Shown: one piece after another, positions 8,492 to 17,693 of the stretch
Numbering within the stretch: position 1 is the stretch's first letter
Layout of the letters: each line of letters opens with the position of its first letter
Source: Frateuria_A sp035943815
GTDB lineage: Bacteria; Pseudomonadota; Gammaproteobacteria; Xanthomonadales; Rhodanobacteraceae
NCBI RefSeq assembly: GCF_035943815.1
Contig: NZ_DASZBU010000014.1
Span: forward strand, 62,001 to 126,000
Direction of reading: 5' to 3'
Length of the DNA stretch: 64,000 nt
Notes under the pieces: model-generated
Seen by the model: the letters and a program-made list of their open reading frames with translations, nothing else
The model's database searches: none
Told to the model about the DNA's origin: nothing
Made by a program: the position numbers and the translations under genes

Positions 8492-11275
8492 TTACAGGCG
8501 CACCTTCACACCCAGGTTGTAGAAGCGGCCCACGACGCCCGCCTGCGACCAGGTCGGGTTGTAGTTGGCGCCCGCGCCGGCGTAGTTGGCCGGGTCGAAC
8601 GGCGGCTTGTGATCGAACAGGTTCATGATCGAAGCGGTGAGGCTGACCTTGTCGTTGAAGGCGTAGCTACCGGTCAGGTCGAAGTCGTAGAACGAGCCCA
8701 CATGGCAACTCGCCGGGAAGTTGGTGCCCGCCGGCGTGGTGGACAGGCAGTCGCCGTCGAACAAGCCGAGCACACCCACGTCCGCCGCGATCTCCTTATA
8801 GCCGCTGGTGTAGTAGAGCGTACCTGTGACCGTGAGCGGGCCGGCTTCCAGCGTATTGGCCCACGACGCTCGGGTGCGCGGCGTGCCGGCGCCGGAGGAC
8901 AGGTTGTACGGACCCTGTGTGCCCACGTAGCTCTGGCTGGTGCCGTCAGGCAGCCTCAGCTTCCACTGGAAGATCTGCGTGCCGGTCAGCTCGGTGGTGT
9001 AGCGCATGCCGTTGGGGAAATCGAAATGGGCCTGCAGGTCCAGGTCCACGCCGGTGGTCTTGAGCTGCTGCGCGTTGAGGTAGGAGCCGATCAGTTCGGC
9101 GGGTCGCGGCTGCGCGGCCGGATTGGCCGGGTCGGGCAGGTCGGGCACCACGGTCACGCCGGGCGATTGCGGCAGGCCGGCATAGTAGTTGGCCAGCGCC
9201 GCCGACGTGTCGGCCTGCACGATCAGGTTGCTCTTCCTGATGTTGTAGTAGTCGATCGAGGCATTGAGCCAGCTGGTCGGCTGCAGCACCACACCCAGGG
9301 TGAAGCTCCTGGACTTCTCCGGCTTGATGTTGGGGTTGGCCAGGGTGTACTCCGACAGGCCGTAGGGCACGGTCACGTAGGTACTGCCGCCGTGCAGTGC
9401 CTGGAAGGCCGGCGGCGGCGTGTAGGTGATGAAGCCCTGGGTCGAACTGGAGCCATTCTCGGCGAACGCCGGGGCGCGGAAACCCTTCGACCAGGTGCCG
9501 CGGATGGCCACCCAGTCGAACGGCTTGTACTTGATGCCCAGCTTGGGCGAGAAATTGTTGCCCACGTCGGTGTAGTGGTCGAAACGCCCGGAGGCATCCA
9601 CTTCCAACTGCTGGAACAGCGGCAAGTCAAGCTCGGCATAGGCGCCGCTCACGTCGCGGCTGCCCTTGGTCTGCGCGTTGCCCAGGCCCTGGAACTCGAA
9701 GTTGGGATTGAGCGTGGGATCGTTCTGCGCCTCATGCCGCAATTGCACGCCTAAGGCGAGGCCGGCCGAGCCGCCGGGCAGATCCCACAGCGAGCGGTTG
9801 GCCGACAGGTCCAGCGAGTCCAGATCGGTGGTGGAGGTCTTCTGGTAGCCCGGCGCCAGTGACGCGCGGACCGCAGCGGAATTGGCGCTGGGATTGACGA
9901 AGTTGTAGGAACCGTTGGCCACAGCGGCGAGCAGGCCCTGGTAGCTGATGAAGCCGTATTGGGTAGTGTCCAGCCAGGCGTGGTTGATCACCGCGGTAGC
10001 GTCCCAGTTCCAGTCGGACCACTGGCCGCGGACGTCGCCCACGATGCGCGCGTTGTGATTGTTGTAGTTGAAGCCGCTGGGAATGTCGCCGAAGCTGTAG
10101 CTGATCAGCGCCGGCACCGCGAACGGATTGGACGGGTTGCCCACAGGCAGGGTGATCCCACTGGTGTTGTGCGGCGTGCTGTTCTGGATCGGCCGCGGGC
10201 CGCCCGGAGCTTCGGTCTTGGCCTCCATGTAGCTGGCTTCGAGGTAAGCCTGGGTGGTGTCGTTCAACTTGATGGTAAAGCGCCCGGACACGCCGCCCTG
10301 TTCCATCGCCGGTTGCAGCTGACCGAACAGGTTGACCGGGTCGTAGCGGCAGTAGCTGCCCGTGGCATCGGTGACCAAGGGTCCTGAAGTGCAGGCCTGC
10401 AGGGGCTGCCACAATCCGCCCGTGCTGGGCATGATGGCGCCGTTGGTGCCGCCGGCCCGCGCCGCCGGGCCGCCCAGCCCCGGTCCGCCGAGCGAACTCA
10501 GGTCACCCGTGTTGAACGGGAAGGAGCGCTGCCGGGTCCAGATTGGGTTGTCCTTCTGGTACTGCACGCTCATGTAGCCGTTGTAGCGGTCCTTCTCCAG
10601 GTCACCGCCGCCGGCTAGCAACGTGGCCTTGCGGGTGAACCCTCCGCCATGCTGGGAGGTGCCCACGTCGGCGGTGGCCTCGATGCCCTTGAAGCTGGGC
10701 TTCATGATGATGTTGACCACGCCCGCGATGGCGTCGGCGCCGTACAGCGACGAGGCGCCGTCCTTCAGCACTTCGATGCGCTCGACCGCGGCCAGCGGAA
10801 TGGTGTTGAGGTCGACGAAGGAACGTTCGCCGTCATCCGCCACGGGGTAGCTGGTGACGCGATGGCCGTCGATCACCACCAGGGTGGAATTGACTGTCAG
10901 GCCACGCAGCGCCACACCCGAAGAACCCGCAGCGAAACCGTTGCTGAAGGCGTTCGGGATCGAGCCGCTGTTGTCGGCCGAAATCGCGCGAACGACGTCC
11001 GATATCGTCGTCAGACCGCTGCGCGCGATCTGGGCAGCGGTGATCACCGTGACCGGAGAAGGCGTTTCCACGTCGATACGCGGGATGGCCGAGCCGGTGA
11101 CGGTAATGGTCTGCAGTTGCTTCGCCTGTTGCGGATTGGCCTGCTGGTCCGGTGGCGGATTCTGCGGGGACGCGTTGCCGGTGGGAGGGGTAGCTGGGGT
11201 GGTCTGCGCGAAGGCAGTTCCAAGAGGCGTCAACAGCAAACCAGCCAACGCGAAAGCGAGCTTGTTAGGCTTCAT
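8492..11275 (-). CDS. TonB-dependent receptor (927 residues)
   Basis: Outer-membrane active transporter. A signal peptide (MKPNKLAFALAGLLLTPLGTAFA) is followed by a Pro/Gln-rich linker with the TonB-box-like QTITVTGS at about residue 55. A plug domain contains VALRGLTVNSTLVVIDGHRV and ERIEVLKDGASSLYGADAIAGVVNII. A long beta-barrel ends VGRFYNLGVKVRL. The subtype resembles the large Xanthomonadales receptors annotated for plant carbohydrates, peptides or siderophores; the substrate cannot be read from the sequence. It is a single gene with its own terminator; no sugar-hydrolase or siderophore gene adjoins it. Confidence 0.9.
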   Translation of the reverse strand: MKPNKLAFALAGLLLTPLGTAFAQTTPATPPTGNASPQNPPPDQQANPQQAKQLQTITVTGSAIPRIDVETPSPVTVITAAQIARSGLTTISDVVRAISADNSGSIPNAFSNGFAAGSSGVALRGLTVNSTLVVIDGHRVTSYPVADDGERSFVDLNTIPLAAVERIEVLKDGASSLYGADAIAGVVNIIMKPSFKGIEATADVGTSQHGGGFTRKATLLAGGGDLEKDRYNGYMSVQYQKDNPIWTRQRSFPFNTGDLSSLGGPGLGGPAARAGGTNGAIMPSTGGLWQPLQACTSGPLVTDATGSYCRYDPVNLFGQLQPAMEQGGVSGRFTIKLNDTTQAYLEASYMEAKTEAPGGPRPIQNSTPHNTSGITLPVGNPSNPFAVPALISYSFGDIPSGFNYNNHNARIVGDVRGQWSDWNWDATAVINHAWLDTTQYGFISYQGLLAAVANGSYNFVNPSANSAAVRASLAPGYQKTSTTDLDSLDLSANRSLWDLPGGSAGLALGVQLRHEAQNDPTLNPNFEFQGLGNAQTKGSRDVSGAYAELDLPLFQQLEVDASGRFDHYTDVGNNFSPKLGIKYKPFDWVAIRGTWSKGFRAPAFAENGSSSTQGFITYTPPPAFQALHGGSTYVTVPYGLSEYTLANPNIKPEKSRSFTLGVVLQPTSWLNASIDYYNIRKSNLIVQADTSAALANYYAGLPQSPGVTVVPDLPDPANPAAQPRPAELIGSYLNAQQLKTTGVDLDLQAHFDFPNGMRYTTELTGTQIFQWKLRLPDGTSQSYVGTQGPYNLSSGAGTPRTRASWANTLEAGPLTVTGTLYYTSGYKEIAADVGVLGLFDGDCLSTTPAGTNFPASCHVGSFYDFDLTGSYAFNDKVSLTASIMNLFDHKPPFDPANYAGAGANYNPTWSQAGVVGRFYNLGVKVRL

Positions 11276-11648
11276 GACTCAAGTCCTCGGATTATGGGTG
11301 CGCAACGCGCCCGAGGACTGGGGTGGATGATGCGACGCCACCAGCTCGACGGGCGAGGGGAGTTGCGGCTCGGAGTCTTCCACTTTGTGCCATCACTTAC
11401 AAGCACTTAACTTCAATATCCGGCAAATTAACGCGCAAGATTTTACGCTTGCAGACACGCTGCCGTGTGGCCGTCTAGGCGTCCAAATGTCGAGCTCGCC
11501 AGGGTCCGGGGGGCCGTGGCGGAGCATCTGCTGCAGAGTCCGAACCCGGGCTTTCCTCGGCGGCGACCGGACCGGTGGTGGCCTCGTCCAGCCGGCGCCA
11601 GGGCCATTCCGCCCTACCGCGCGCCCGCTTCGGGGATAATCGGGCGCC
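11276..11648. promoter_or_regulatory. Divergent intergenic region between the TonB receptor gene and envC
   Basis: 373 bases without a gene. The stretch 11383-11455 is clearly AT-richer than its surroundings and probably holds the receptor promoter, read leftwards. An imperfect hairpin (GCAAG and CTTGC arms, 11435-11452) sits in it. On the other side, GATAAT at about 11634 lies 9-10 bases before the envC ATG and looks like a -10 box with a very short leader. No convincing -35 box was found on either side. Confidence 0.45.
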
Positions 11649-12824
11649 ATGCGCCGCCCCTCCCTTCGTATTCTCGTCCGCCTGACGGCCCTCATCGCTC
11701 TGATCGCCGCGGTCCCCGCCGGCGCGCAAGAGTCTTCCCGCCACAAACAGGCCGAGGCCAAGCAGCAGCTGGCCGAACTGCGCAGCAGGATGGAGGCGCT
11801 GGCGAACGAGCAGGCGCAAACCGCCGCGCGGCGTGACAGCGCCAACGCCGAGCTGGCGCGCCAGGCCGATGCGCTGGCCGCTGCAGCCCGCGCCCTGCGC
11901 GAGGTGGATGCCGCAGTGGCTGCCAAGCAGCAGGACCTCGAGCAGCTGCAGGGGCAACGCGCCGATCTGGAGCGGCGCCTGTCCGGCCAGCGCGCCGCCA
12001 TCGCCGACCTGCTGCGCGCCACCTACACGCTCGGCCGTGGCACCGACCTGCGCCTGCTGCTGGGCGACCAGGACCTCGCGCAGATCGCGCGCGCGCTGAC
12101 CTATTCCCGGTACTTCCAGCAGGACCGCGCCGCGCGCGTGGCGCAGTTGATGGGCGAGCTCAGCCGCCTGCAGCAACTGGAGGCCCAGATCACCGCCGAG
12201 CAGCAGGCGCTGTCCGCCACCCGCGCCGAGCGCGCCGGCAAGGCCGAGGTGCTGGCGGTACAGCGTGCGGCACAGAAGAAGCTGGTCGCCCAGGTGGATG
12301 CCAAGTACAAGGACGAAGCGCAGCGCCTGACCGCGATGAAGCAGAACGCGCAGTCGCTCGATCACCTGGTCGACCAGTTGCAGCGGGCGATCGACGAGGC
12401 CGCGCGAGAGGCCGCGCGCAACGCGCGTACCAGTCCGGCCGCGCCCAGCCGTGCCGGCGGCAAGGCCGACATCCGAGGCAACCTGCCTTGGCCTGCGGCC
12501 GGCGCGGTGGTCAGTTACGGCAACGGCGTGCTGATCAAGGCCCAGGGCGGCAGCGAAGTGCATGCCGTGGCGCGCGGCCGGGTGGTCTACGCGGCGTTCC
12601 TGCGCGGCTACGGCCTGCTGGTCATCCTCAACCACGGCGATGGCTGGCTGAGCATGTACGGCAACAACGAGAGCCTGCTGCAGGGCGTGGGCGACCAGGT
12701 CGAGGCCGGCCAGACCATCGGCACCGCCACGCCACTGCTCGGCGTCAACACCGGCGTGTATTTCGAGCTGCGCCACAACAACAAGCCGGTCGATCCGCGC
12801 AGCTGGCTGGCAAGGCGGCGTTGA
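11649..12824 (+). CDS. envC: Murein hydrolase activator EnvC (M23/LytM-like)
   Basis: Periplasmic protein that activates amidases AmiA/AmiB at the division septum under FtsEX control. The 391 residues comprise a signal peptide (to about residue 26, ending VPAGAQ), a long coiled coil (about 30-265, rich in QLAELRSRMEAL-like heptads) and a C-terminal LytM domain (about 275-391). The LytM domain looks degenerate: YGNGVLIKAQ and FELRHNNKPVDPRSWL are present, but the full His/Asp zinc set of active M23 peptidases is not, as in E. coli EnvC. It is followed after about 100 bases by a tail-specific protease gene on the same strand. Confidence 0.9.
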   Translation: MRRPSLRILVRLTALIALIAAVPAGAQESSRHKQAEAKQQLAELRSRMEALANEQAQTAARRDSANAELARQADALAAAARALREVDAAVAAKQQDLEQLQGQRADLERRLSGQRAAIADLLRATYTLGRGTDLRLLLGDQDLAQIARALTYSRYFQQDRAARVAQLMGELSRLQQLEAQITAEQQALSATRAERAGKAEVLAVQRAAQKKLVAQVDAKYKDEAQRLTAMKQNAQSLDHLVDQLQRAIDEAAREAARNARTSPAAPSRAGGKADIRGNLPWPAAGAVVSYGNGVLIKAQGGSEVHAVARGRVVYAAFLRGYGLLVILNHGDGWLSMYGNNESLLQGVGDQVEAGQTIGTATPLLGVNTGVYFELRHNNKPVDPRSWLARRR

Positions 12825-12925
12825 CGCGCCCTTCCTCCGGCCGCAGGCTTGCGTTTGAACGACCGCGCCCGCGCGCGGTCCAAGGCCATCCGTCCGGCGA
12901 ACCCCATCGACGCAGGAGTCATCGC

Positions 12926-14263
12926 ATGCAACCGTCCCCCCGTGCCCTGGCCTGCGCCGTGTGCGCCGCGCTGCTGCTCGCTCCGCTGCATGCGCAGCAG
13001 GCTCCGGCCCATGCCGTGAGCGCGCCGGCGGCCGCGGCCAGCGCGCCCGACCGCGTCGATCTGGACGACGTGCGCAACTTCAGTCGCGTCTACGAGGTGA
13101 TCCGCCAGGCGTACGTCGAGCCGGTCGACAACAAGACCCTGATGAAGGCCGCCATCAGCGGCATGCTGAGCGGACTGGACCCCCACAGCGAATACCTGGA
13201 CAAGCAGGGCCTGGAGCAGCTCTCGGAAGACACCACCGGCCAGTACAGCGGCTTGGGGATCGAGGTGCTGGAGGTCGACGGCACGCTGCGCATCGTCTCG
13301 CCGATCGACGACACCCCTGCGGCGCGCGCTGGCATTAAGCCCGGCGACACCATCGTCAAGATCGACGGCAAAGCGGTCGACCCGGACAACGTCGACGACA
13401 TGTTCAAGCTGCTGCGCGGCGAACCGGGCAGCAAGATCACCCTGACCATCCTGCACGAAAAGAGCGACAAGCCGGTCGACATGCATCTGGTGCGCGAGCA
13501 GATCTCGGTGACCAGCGTGAAGCTGCGCGAGCTCGAGCCCGGCTACGTCTACATCCGCATCAGCCAGTTCCAGGAAGACACCGCCGGCGACCTCGAGAAG
13601 AAATTCGCCGACTACGCGGCCAAGCATGGCCAGCCCAAGGGCGCGGTGCTGGACCTGCGCTCCAATCCCGGCGGCCTGCTCACCACCGCGGTAGCGGTCA
13701 GCGACGACTTCCTCGATGCGGGTACGATCGTCACCACGCGCGGGCGCCTGGCCGATGCGAACCTCAAGTTCGCCGCGCACCCGGGCGACCTGCTCAAGGG
13801 CGCGCCGATCGTCCTGCTGGTGGACAACGGCACCGCCTCGGCCGCCGAGATCGTTTCCGGCGCGCTCAAGGACAACCGCCGCGCGCTGATCGTGGGACGG
13901 CGCACCTTCGGCAAGGGCGTGGTGCAGACGGTGCTGCCGCTGGACGCCGACCACGCGGTCAAGCTCACCACCGCCCGCTACTACACGCCCAACGGCACCT
14001 CGATCCAGGCGGCAGGCATCAAGCCGGACATCGCCCTGGCCGACCTCACCGTCAATCGCGCCGACAACGGGCCTGAGCCGATCTCCTCCGAGGCCGACCT
14101 CAGGCATCACCTGGCCAACGAGAACGCCGGCGCCGGCAAGGACATCGACAACGACGGCAGCGCCGCCAACGCCAAGCTCGCCACCGAGGACTACACCCTG
14201 GCGCAGGCGCTGAACATCCTCAAGGGATTGGCGCTCGGGCATCGCGCCAGTACGGCGCGGTAG
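12926..14263 (+). CDS. S41 family C-terminal processing peptidase
   Basis: Periplasmic tail-specific serine protease (CtpA type). The start at 12926 follows GCAGGAG and gives a signal peptide ending LHAQQ. A PDZ domain lies at about 95-190 (YSGLGIEV, PAARAGIKPGDTIVKIDG). The catalytic Ser-Lys dyad is at Ser305 (NGTASAAE) and Lys330 (TFGKGVVQ). The C-terminal ~70 residues are a charged extension (ANENAGAGKDIDNDG). The pair with envC suggests co-expression for septal peptidoglycan work; CtpA-type enzymes degrade peptidoglycan hydrolases or their regulators in other bacteria. Confidence 0.92.
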   Translation: MQPSPRALACAVCAALLLAPLHAQQAPAHAVSAPAAAASAPDRVDLDDVRNFSRVYEVIRQAYVEPVDNKTLMKAAISGMLSGLDPHSEYLDKQGLEQLSEDTTGQYSGLGIEVLEVDGTLRIVSPIDDTPAARAGIKPGDTIVKIDGKAVDPDNVDDMFKLLRGEPGSKITLTILHEKSDKPVDMHLVREQISVTSVKLRELEPGYVYIRISQFQEDTAGDLEKKFADYAAKHGQPKGAVLDLRSNPGGLLTTAVAVSDDFLDAGTIVTTRGRLADANLKFAAHPGDLLKGAPIVLLVDNGTASAAEIVSGALKDNRRALIVGRRTFGKGVVQTVLPLDADHAVKLTTARYYTPNGTSIQAAGIKPDIALADLTVNRADNGPEPISSEADLRHHLANENAGAGKDIDNDGSAANAKLATEDYTLAQALNILKGLALGHRASTAR

Positions 14264-14270
14264 TCGTCGG

Positions 14271-14300
14271 GACTCCTCGCTCTCCCGAGGGAGCGGAGTC
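14271..14300. terminator. Hairpin between convergent ctpA-type and tatC genes
   Basis: GACTCC (14271-14276) pairs with GGAGTC (14295-14300), with an inner GCTC/GAGC stem. It fills the 35-base gap between the convergent stop codons and touches the tatC stop. No U-run is present, so it is a hairpin of terminator position rather than a classic intrinsic terminator. Confidence 0.5.
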
Positions 14301-15066
14301 AGGCGTGCGACTCGTCCGAAGCCTCGCGCGGCTTGACCAGCCAGCGCACCGCCAGCACGCCCAGCTCATAGAGCAGGCACATCGGCACTGCCAGCATGAT
14401 CATCGAGGTGATGTCCGGCGGCGTGATCACCGCGGCGATCGCGAACGCGCCCACGACCGCGTAGCGGCGCACGCTGCGCAGCTTGGCCACGTCGACCACG
14501 CCCACCGCAGCCAGGATCACCACCGCCACCGGCACCTCGAAGCACAGGCCGAAGGCAAAGAACATCAGCATCACGAAATCCAGGTAATGCGTGATGTCGG
14601 TCATCATCTCCACGCCCGCGGGGGTCACCGCGGTGAGGAAGCGGAACGCCGCCGGCAGCACCAGGAAATAGGCGAAGGCGCAGCCGATGTAGAACAGCAC
14701 CATGGCCGCCACCAGCAGCGGCCGCGCCAGCCGCTTCTCATGCTTGTACAGGCCGGGGCTGACGAACGCCCACAGCTGGTAGAGGATCACCGGCATGCTG
14801 ATGAACAGCGCGGTGTAGAAGGCGAGCTTCAGCGGCGTGACGAACGGGCTGGCCACTTCGGTAGCGATCAGGTGCGCGCCTTGCGGCAGCCGGGCCACCA
14901 GCGGCGCGGCCAGCAGCGAGTAGAGCCGGTTGGCGAAGGGGATCAGCGCCACCAGCACGATGAGCACCATCGCGCAGGCCTTGAGCAGGCGCGAGCGCAG
15001 TTCGATCAGGTGCGAGAACAGGCCCTGCTGCAGATCCAGCTGGGGCTGGGGCTCAGGCGAGGCCAT
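14299..15066 (-). CDS. tatC: Sec-independent protein translocase TatC
   Basis: Core membrane receptor of the twin-arginine export system. 255 residues with the N-terminal FSHLIELRSRLLKA motif and the conserved FYTALFISMPVILYQLWAF and PGLYKHEK segments; six membrane helices as expected. The start codon lies inside the 3' end of tatB (14-base overlap), showing translational coupling. It is the last gene of tatABC. Confidence 0.97.
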   Translation of the reverse strand: MASPEPQPQLDLQQGLFSHLIELRSRLLKACAMVLIVLVALIPFANRLYSLLAAPLVARLPQGAHLIATEVASPFVTPLKLAFYTALFISMPVILYQLWAFVSPGLYKHEKRLARPLLVAAMVLFYIGCAFAYFLVLPAAFRFLTAVTPAGVEMMTDITHYLDFVMLMFFAFGLCFEVPVAVVILAAVGVVDVAKLRSVRRYAVVGAFAIAAVITPPDITSMIMLAVPMCLLYELGVLAVRWLVKPREASDESHA

Positions 15067-15502
15067 GCGGATGTTCCTTCACCGGGGCATGCTGCGGGTC
15101 GTCGGCGAACAGGTCGCCAGTCAGGGTATCGCGTTCGGGCGGCGGCTCCTCGAGTGGAGCGGACTCGATTTCCGGTTCACCGGCCAGGCGCATCGGCTCC
15201 GCCACCGGCGCGGATGCCGGCGCGGCCGTCACCGCACTGACCGCCTCGCGGACTTCGCGGGCGGTGGCATTCATCTGCTCCTGCGCGGCCTCGGCGCGCG
15301 TGGCCGCCTCGCGCGCGGCGCGTTTGATCTCCTCGATCTCCAGTTCGCGGGTGACCTCCGCGCGCACGCTTTCCCAGCTGTTGCGCACGCGCCGCACCAG
15401 CGCGCCGGCGGTGCGTGCTGCGCCGGGCAGCTTCTCCGGCCCGAGCACGAGCAGCGCAATGAGCGCAAGCAACAGCAGCTTGCCGAAGCTGATCTCGATC
15501 AT
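15053..15502 (-). CDS. tatB: Sec-independent protein translocase TatB
   Basis: 149 residues: one N-terminal membrane helix with the TatB signature (MIEISFGKLLLLALIALLVLGPEKLP), an amphipathic helix, then a variable charged and Ala/Pro/Glu-rich tail. TatB binds twin-arginine signal peptides together with TatC. The Glu near residue 8 of Pseudomonas/E. coli TatB (DIGFSELLL) is replaced by Gly-Lys in SFGKLLLL, within normal family variation. It lies 18 bases after tatA and overlaps tatC. Confidence 0.95.
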   Translation of the reverse strand: MIEISFGKLLLLALIALLVLGPEKLPGAARTAGALVRRVRNSWESVRAEVTRELEIEEIKRAAREAATRAEAAQEQMNATAREVREAVSAVTAAPASAPVAEPMRLAGEPEIESAPLEEPPPERDTLTGDLFADDPQHAPVKEHPHGLA

Positions 15503-15520
15503 CGCCGCGCCACCGCGCGC

Positions 15521-15766
15521 TTACTTGGTCTGGCTGGTGTCGCGCGCCTTGCTGGCGGCGCCCTCCGGCGCGGGCGGGTCGGCGCGCAGCTGCTCCTGCG
15601 ACTTGCGCTTGGCCTCTTCCTCTTCCTCGTCACCCTGCATGGCCTTCTTGAAGCCGCGCACGGCGTTGCCAAGATCCGGGCCGATCTTGGAGAGCTTGCT
15701 GGTGCCGAAGATCACCAGCACCACCACCAGCAGAATGATCCAATGCCAAAAACTGTCCAGACCCAT
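15521..15766 (-). CDS. tatA: Twin-arginine translocase subunit TatA
   Basis: 81 residues with the membrane helix and hinge typical of TatA (FWHWIILLVVVLVIFGTSKL, then FKKAMQG) and a strongly acidic then basic tail (EEEEEAKRK). Multimers of TatA form the export pore. The start at 15766 is chosen because the family begins immediately before the helix; in-frame codons further upstream encode an unrelated basic stretch. It is the first gene of tatABC, transcribed leftwards. Confidence 0.95.
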   Translation of the reverse strand: MGLDSFWHWIILLVVVLVIFGTSKLSKIGPDLGNAVRGFKKAMQGDEEEEEAKRKSQEQLRADPPAPEGAASKARDTSQTK

Positions 15767-15833
15767 GACTGCGAACCTCTGACGGACTGAGCCGAAAACG
15801 TAGCGTTGCCGCCCACCATGCCAGCAACGCGGA

Positions 15834-16520
15834 TCAACGCGAAGTGTACTCCTCAAGCTGGTCGCGGAAGTCCACGACCGGCCCCGGCACATTGGCGACC
15901 CCGCCTTCGAAGATGCGCCGCGGCGTGACGCCTGCGCCATAGATGGCGGCGTTGGCGTCGTAATCGATGCGCAGCACCGAGCCGTCCAGCGCCACGCCGG
16001 CGAACAGGCCGCGCGAGCGCGAGTAGGAGTAGATCTCCGCCTTCATCTGCTCGTCGGTGGCCGCGGTGGCGGTGCGGCCGACCGGGCCGGCCGCGGCGGC
16101 CGCGTCGGCGCCCATGGTGAACTTGCCGTTGACGATCGAGTCCACCCCGCGCTGAGTGCGGAACACCAGGATCACGTCGGTCGAGGACACGCCTGCCTGG
16201 AAGCCCACGCTGCCGCCGGTTAGCGTGATGAAGCTCGGGTTGGACCAGGTGCCGTCCGGACCCTTCACCGAGATCAGGCCTTCGCCGCGACGCCCGCCGA
16301 AGATCAGCCCGGCCTTGACCATGTCGGGAATCACCGCGATCGCCTTGGCATTCTTGAGCAGATCCTGCGGGATCGCCTTGTCCGGCGCCTGCATGACCTC
16401 GCGCAGCACGCGCACGGCATTCTGCGAGCGCACCAGCGGCGGATCTTCCGCATGCACGGCCATCGCCGGCAGCAGCAGGGCCAGAGCGATCAGCGAGCAA
16501 CGACGCAATGCCTTGAACAT
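15834..16520 (-). CDS. SYLF (Ysc84) domain lipid-binding protein
   Basis: 228 residues with a signal peptide ending MAVHAEDPP and a SYLF/Ysc84 domain. Landmarks are NAKAIAVIPDMVKAGLIFGG, GEGLISVK and RGLFAGVALDGS, followed by a C-terminal IYGAGVTPRRIFEG. Eukaryotic SYLF proteins bind phosphoinositides; bacterial ones are exported proteins of uncertain role, sometimes named BPSL1445-like lipoproteins. The start at 16520 is preceded by GGAAGGAGCATCCC. It is divergent from hemH, with 87 bases between the starts. Confidence 0.9.
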   Translation of the reverse strand: MFKALRRCSLIALALLLPAMAVHAEDPPLVRSQNAVRVLREVMQAPDKAIPQDLLKNAKAIAVIPDMVKAGLIFGGRRGEGLISVKGPDGTWSNPSFITLTGGSVGFQAGVSSTDVILVFRTQRGVDSIVNGKFTMGADAAAAAGPVGRTATAATDEQMKAEIYSYSRSRGLFAGVALDGSVLRIDYDANAAIYGAGVTPRRIFEGGVANVPGPVVDFRDQLEEYTSR

Positions 16521-16607
16521 GGGATGCTCCTTCCACCAGGGATGTGAGGGCGTACCGACGGCTTGTGGCAGACTCCACCGCCTGCCCGCGCGCCACCGGT
16601 CCGTTCG

Positions 16608-17654
16608 ATGCCACAGTCCAACCACTATACCGGCCCTGCCGGCACCGCCCCTGACCGCGGCGTTCAGGCTGGCGCCCCGGCAACCGGCGTGCTGCTGGTG
16701 AACCTGGGTACGCCGGAGGCGCCCACGCCACGCGCACTGCGCACCTATCTGGCCCAATTCCTTTCCGATCCGCGCGTCATCGACTATCCGCGCTGGCTCT
16801 GGTGGCCGATCCTCAAGGTCATCCTGGCGATACGCCCGCGCCGCTCGGCCCATGCCTACGCGCGCATCTGGACCGCTGCCGGTTCGCCGCTGCGCGTGCT
16901 CAGCGAGGCGCTGGCCCAGGCGCTTGCGACCGAACTGGACGGACGGGCGCAGGTGGCGCTGGCGATGCGCTATGGCGCGCCGTCGGTGCAAGCGCAGATC
17001 GACCGGTTGCAGGCGGCTGGCGTCCGTCGCCTGCTGGTGATTCCGCTGTACCCGCAATACTCCGCCACCTCCACCGGATCGGTGATCGACGCCGTCGCGG
17101 ACGCACTCAAGCGCCTGCGCTGGCCGCCGGAATTGCGCCTGGTCAGCGACTACCACGACGAACCGGCGCATATCGAGGCGTTGGCCAGCAGCATCGAGCG
17201 CTGGTGGGCCGAGCACGGCCGTGGGGAGAAGCTGCTGCTGTCCTTCCACGGCATCCCCGAGCGCTATGTGCGGCTGGGCGATCCCTATCTGGATCAGTGC
17301 CAGGCCACTGCACACCGCCTGCGCACGCGGCTGGGGCTGGATCCGGGCCAGTTGCTGCTGAGCTTCCAGTCGCGTGTGGGCCGCGAGCCATGGTTGCAGC
17401 CTTACACGGACGCCACCGTGCGTCAGCTCGCCGCCGAGGGGGTTCGGCGGCTGGACGTGGCCTGCCCCGGCTTCGCGGTGGACTGCCTGGAGACGCTGGA
17501 GGAAATCGCCATGCAGAACCGCGATTTCTTCGTTGCCGCCGGCGGCAAGGAGTTGCGCTACATCCCTGCACTCAACGATTCGCCCGAGCAGGTGGCGAGC
17601 CTGGCCGCACTGGTCCGCCGGCACGCGCAGGGCTGGCCGGATTCCGGCGCGTAG
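16608..17654 (+). CDS. hemH: Ferrochelatase
   Basis: Inserts ferrous iron into protoporphyrin IX, the last step of protohaem synthesis. 348 residues; VLLVNLGTPEAPTPRALRTYL opens the conserved core, SFHGIPERYV holds the catalytic histidine (family knowledge), and CPGFAVDCLETLEEI is the C-terminal signature. Start MPQSNHY at 16608 is preferred over an upstream in-frame ATG at 16563 because the extra 15 residues are not family-like. hemB lies about 38 kb to the right. Confidence 0.96.
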   Translation: MPQSNHYTGPAGTAPDRGVQAGAPATGVLLVNLGTPEAPTPRALRTYLAQFLSDPRVIDYPRWLWWPILKVILAIRPRRSAHAYARIWTAAGSPLRVLSEALAQALATELDGRAQVALAMRYGAPSVQAQIDRLQAAGVRRLLVIPLYPQYSATSTGSVIDAVADALKRLRWPPELRLVSDYHDEPAHIEALASSIERWWAEHGRGEKLLLSFHGIPERYVRLGDPYLDQCQATAHRLRTRLGLDPGQLLLSFQSRVGREPWLQPYTDATVRQLAAEGVRRLDVACPGFAVDCLETLEEIAMQNRDFFVAAGGKELRYIPALNDSPEQVASLAALVRRHAQGWPDSGA

Positions 17655-17663
17655 CGTTTGCGG

Positions 17664-17691
17664 TTGATCCCTCACGTGCGTGAGGGATCGA
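17664..17691. terminator. Hairpin between convergent hemH and midA-like genes
   Basis: A perfect 10-bp stem (GATCCCTCAC, 17666-17675, with 17680-17689) around a GTGC loop, extendable by two weaker pairs. It fills the space between the two stop codons and would form on both strands. There is no U-run. Confidence 0.55.
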
Positions 17692-17693
17692 CG

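Noticed and set aside
8492..11275. A cobalamin or TPP riboswitch before the large TonB receptor
   Set aside because: None of the conserved boxes of those riboswitches is visible in 11276-11648.
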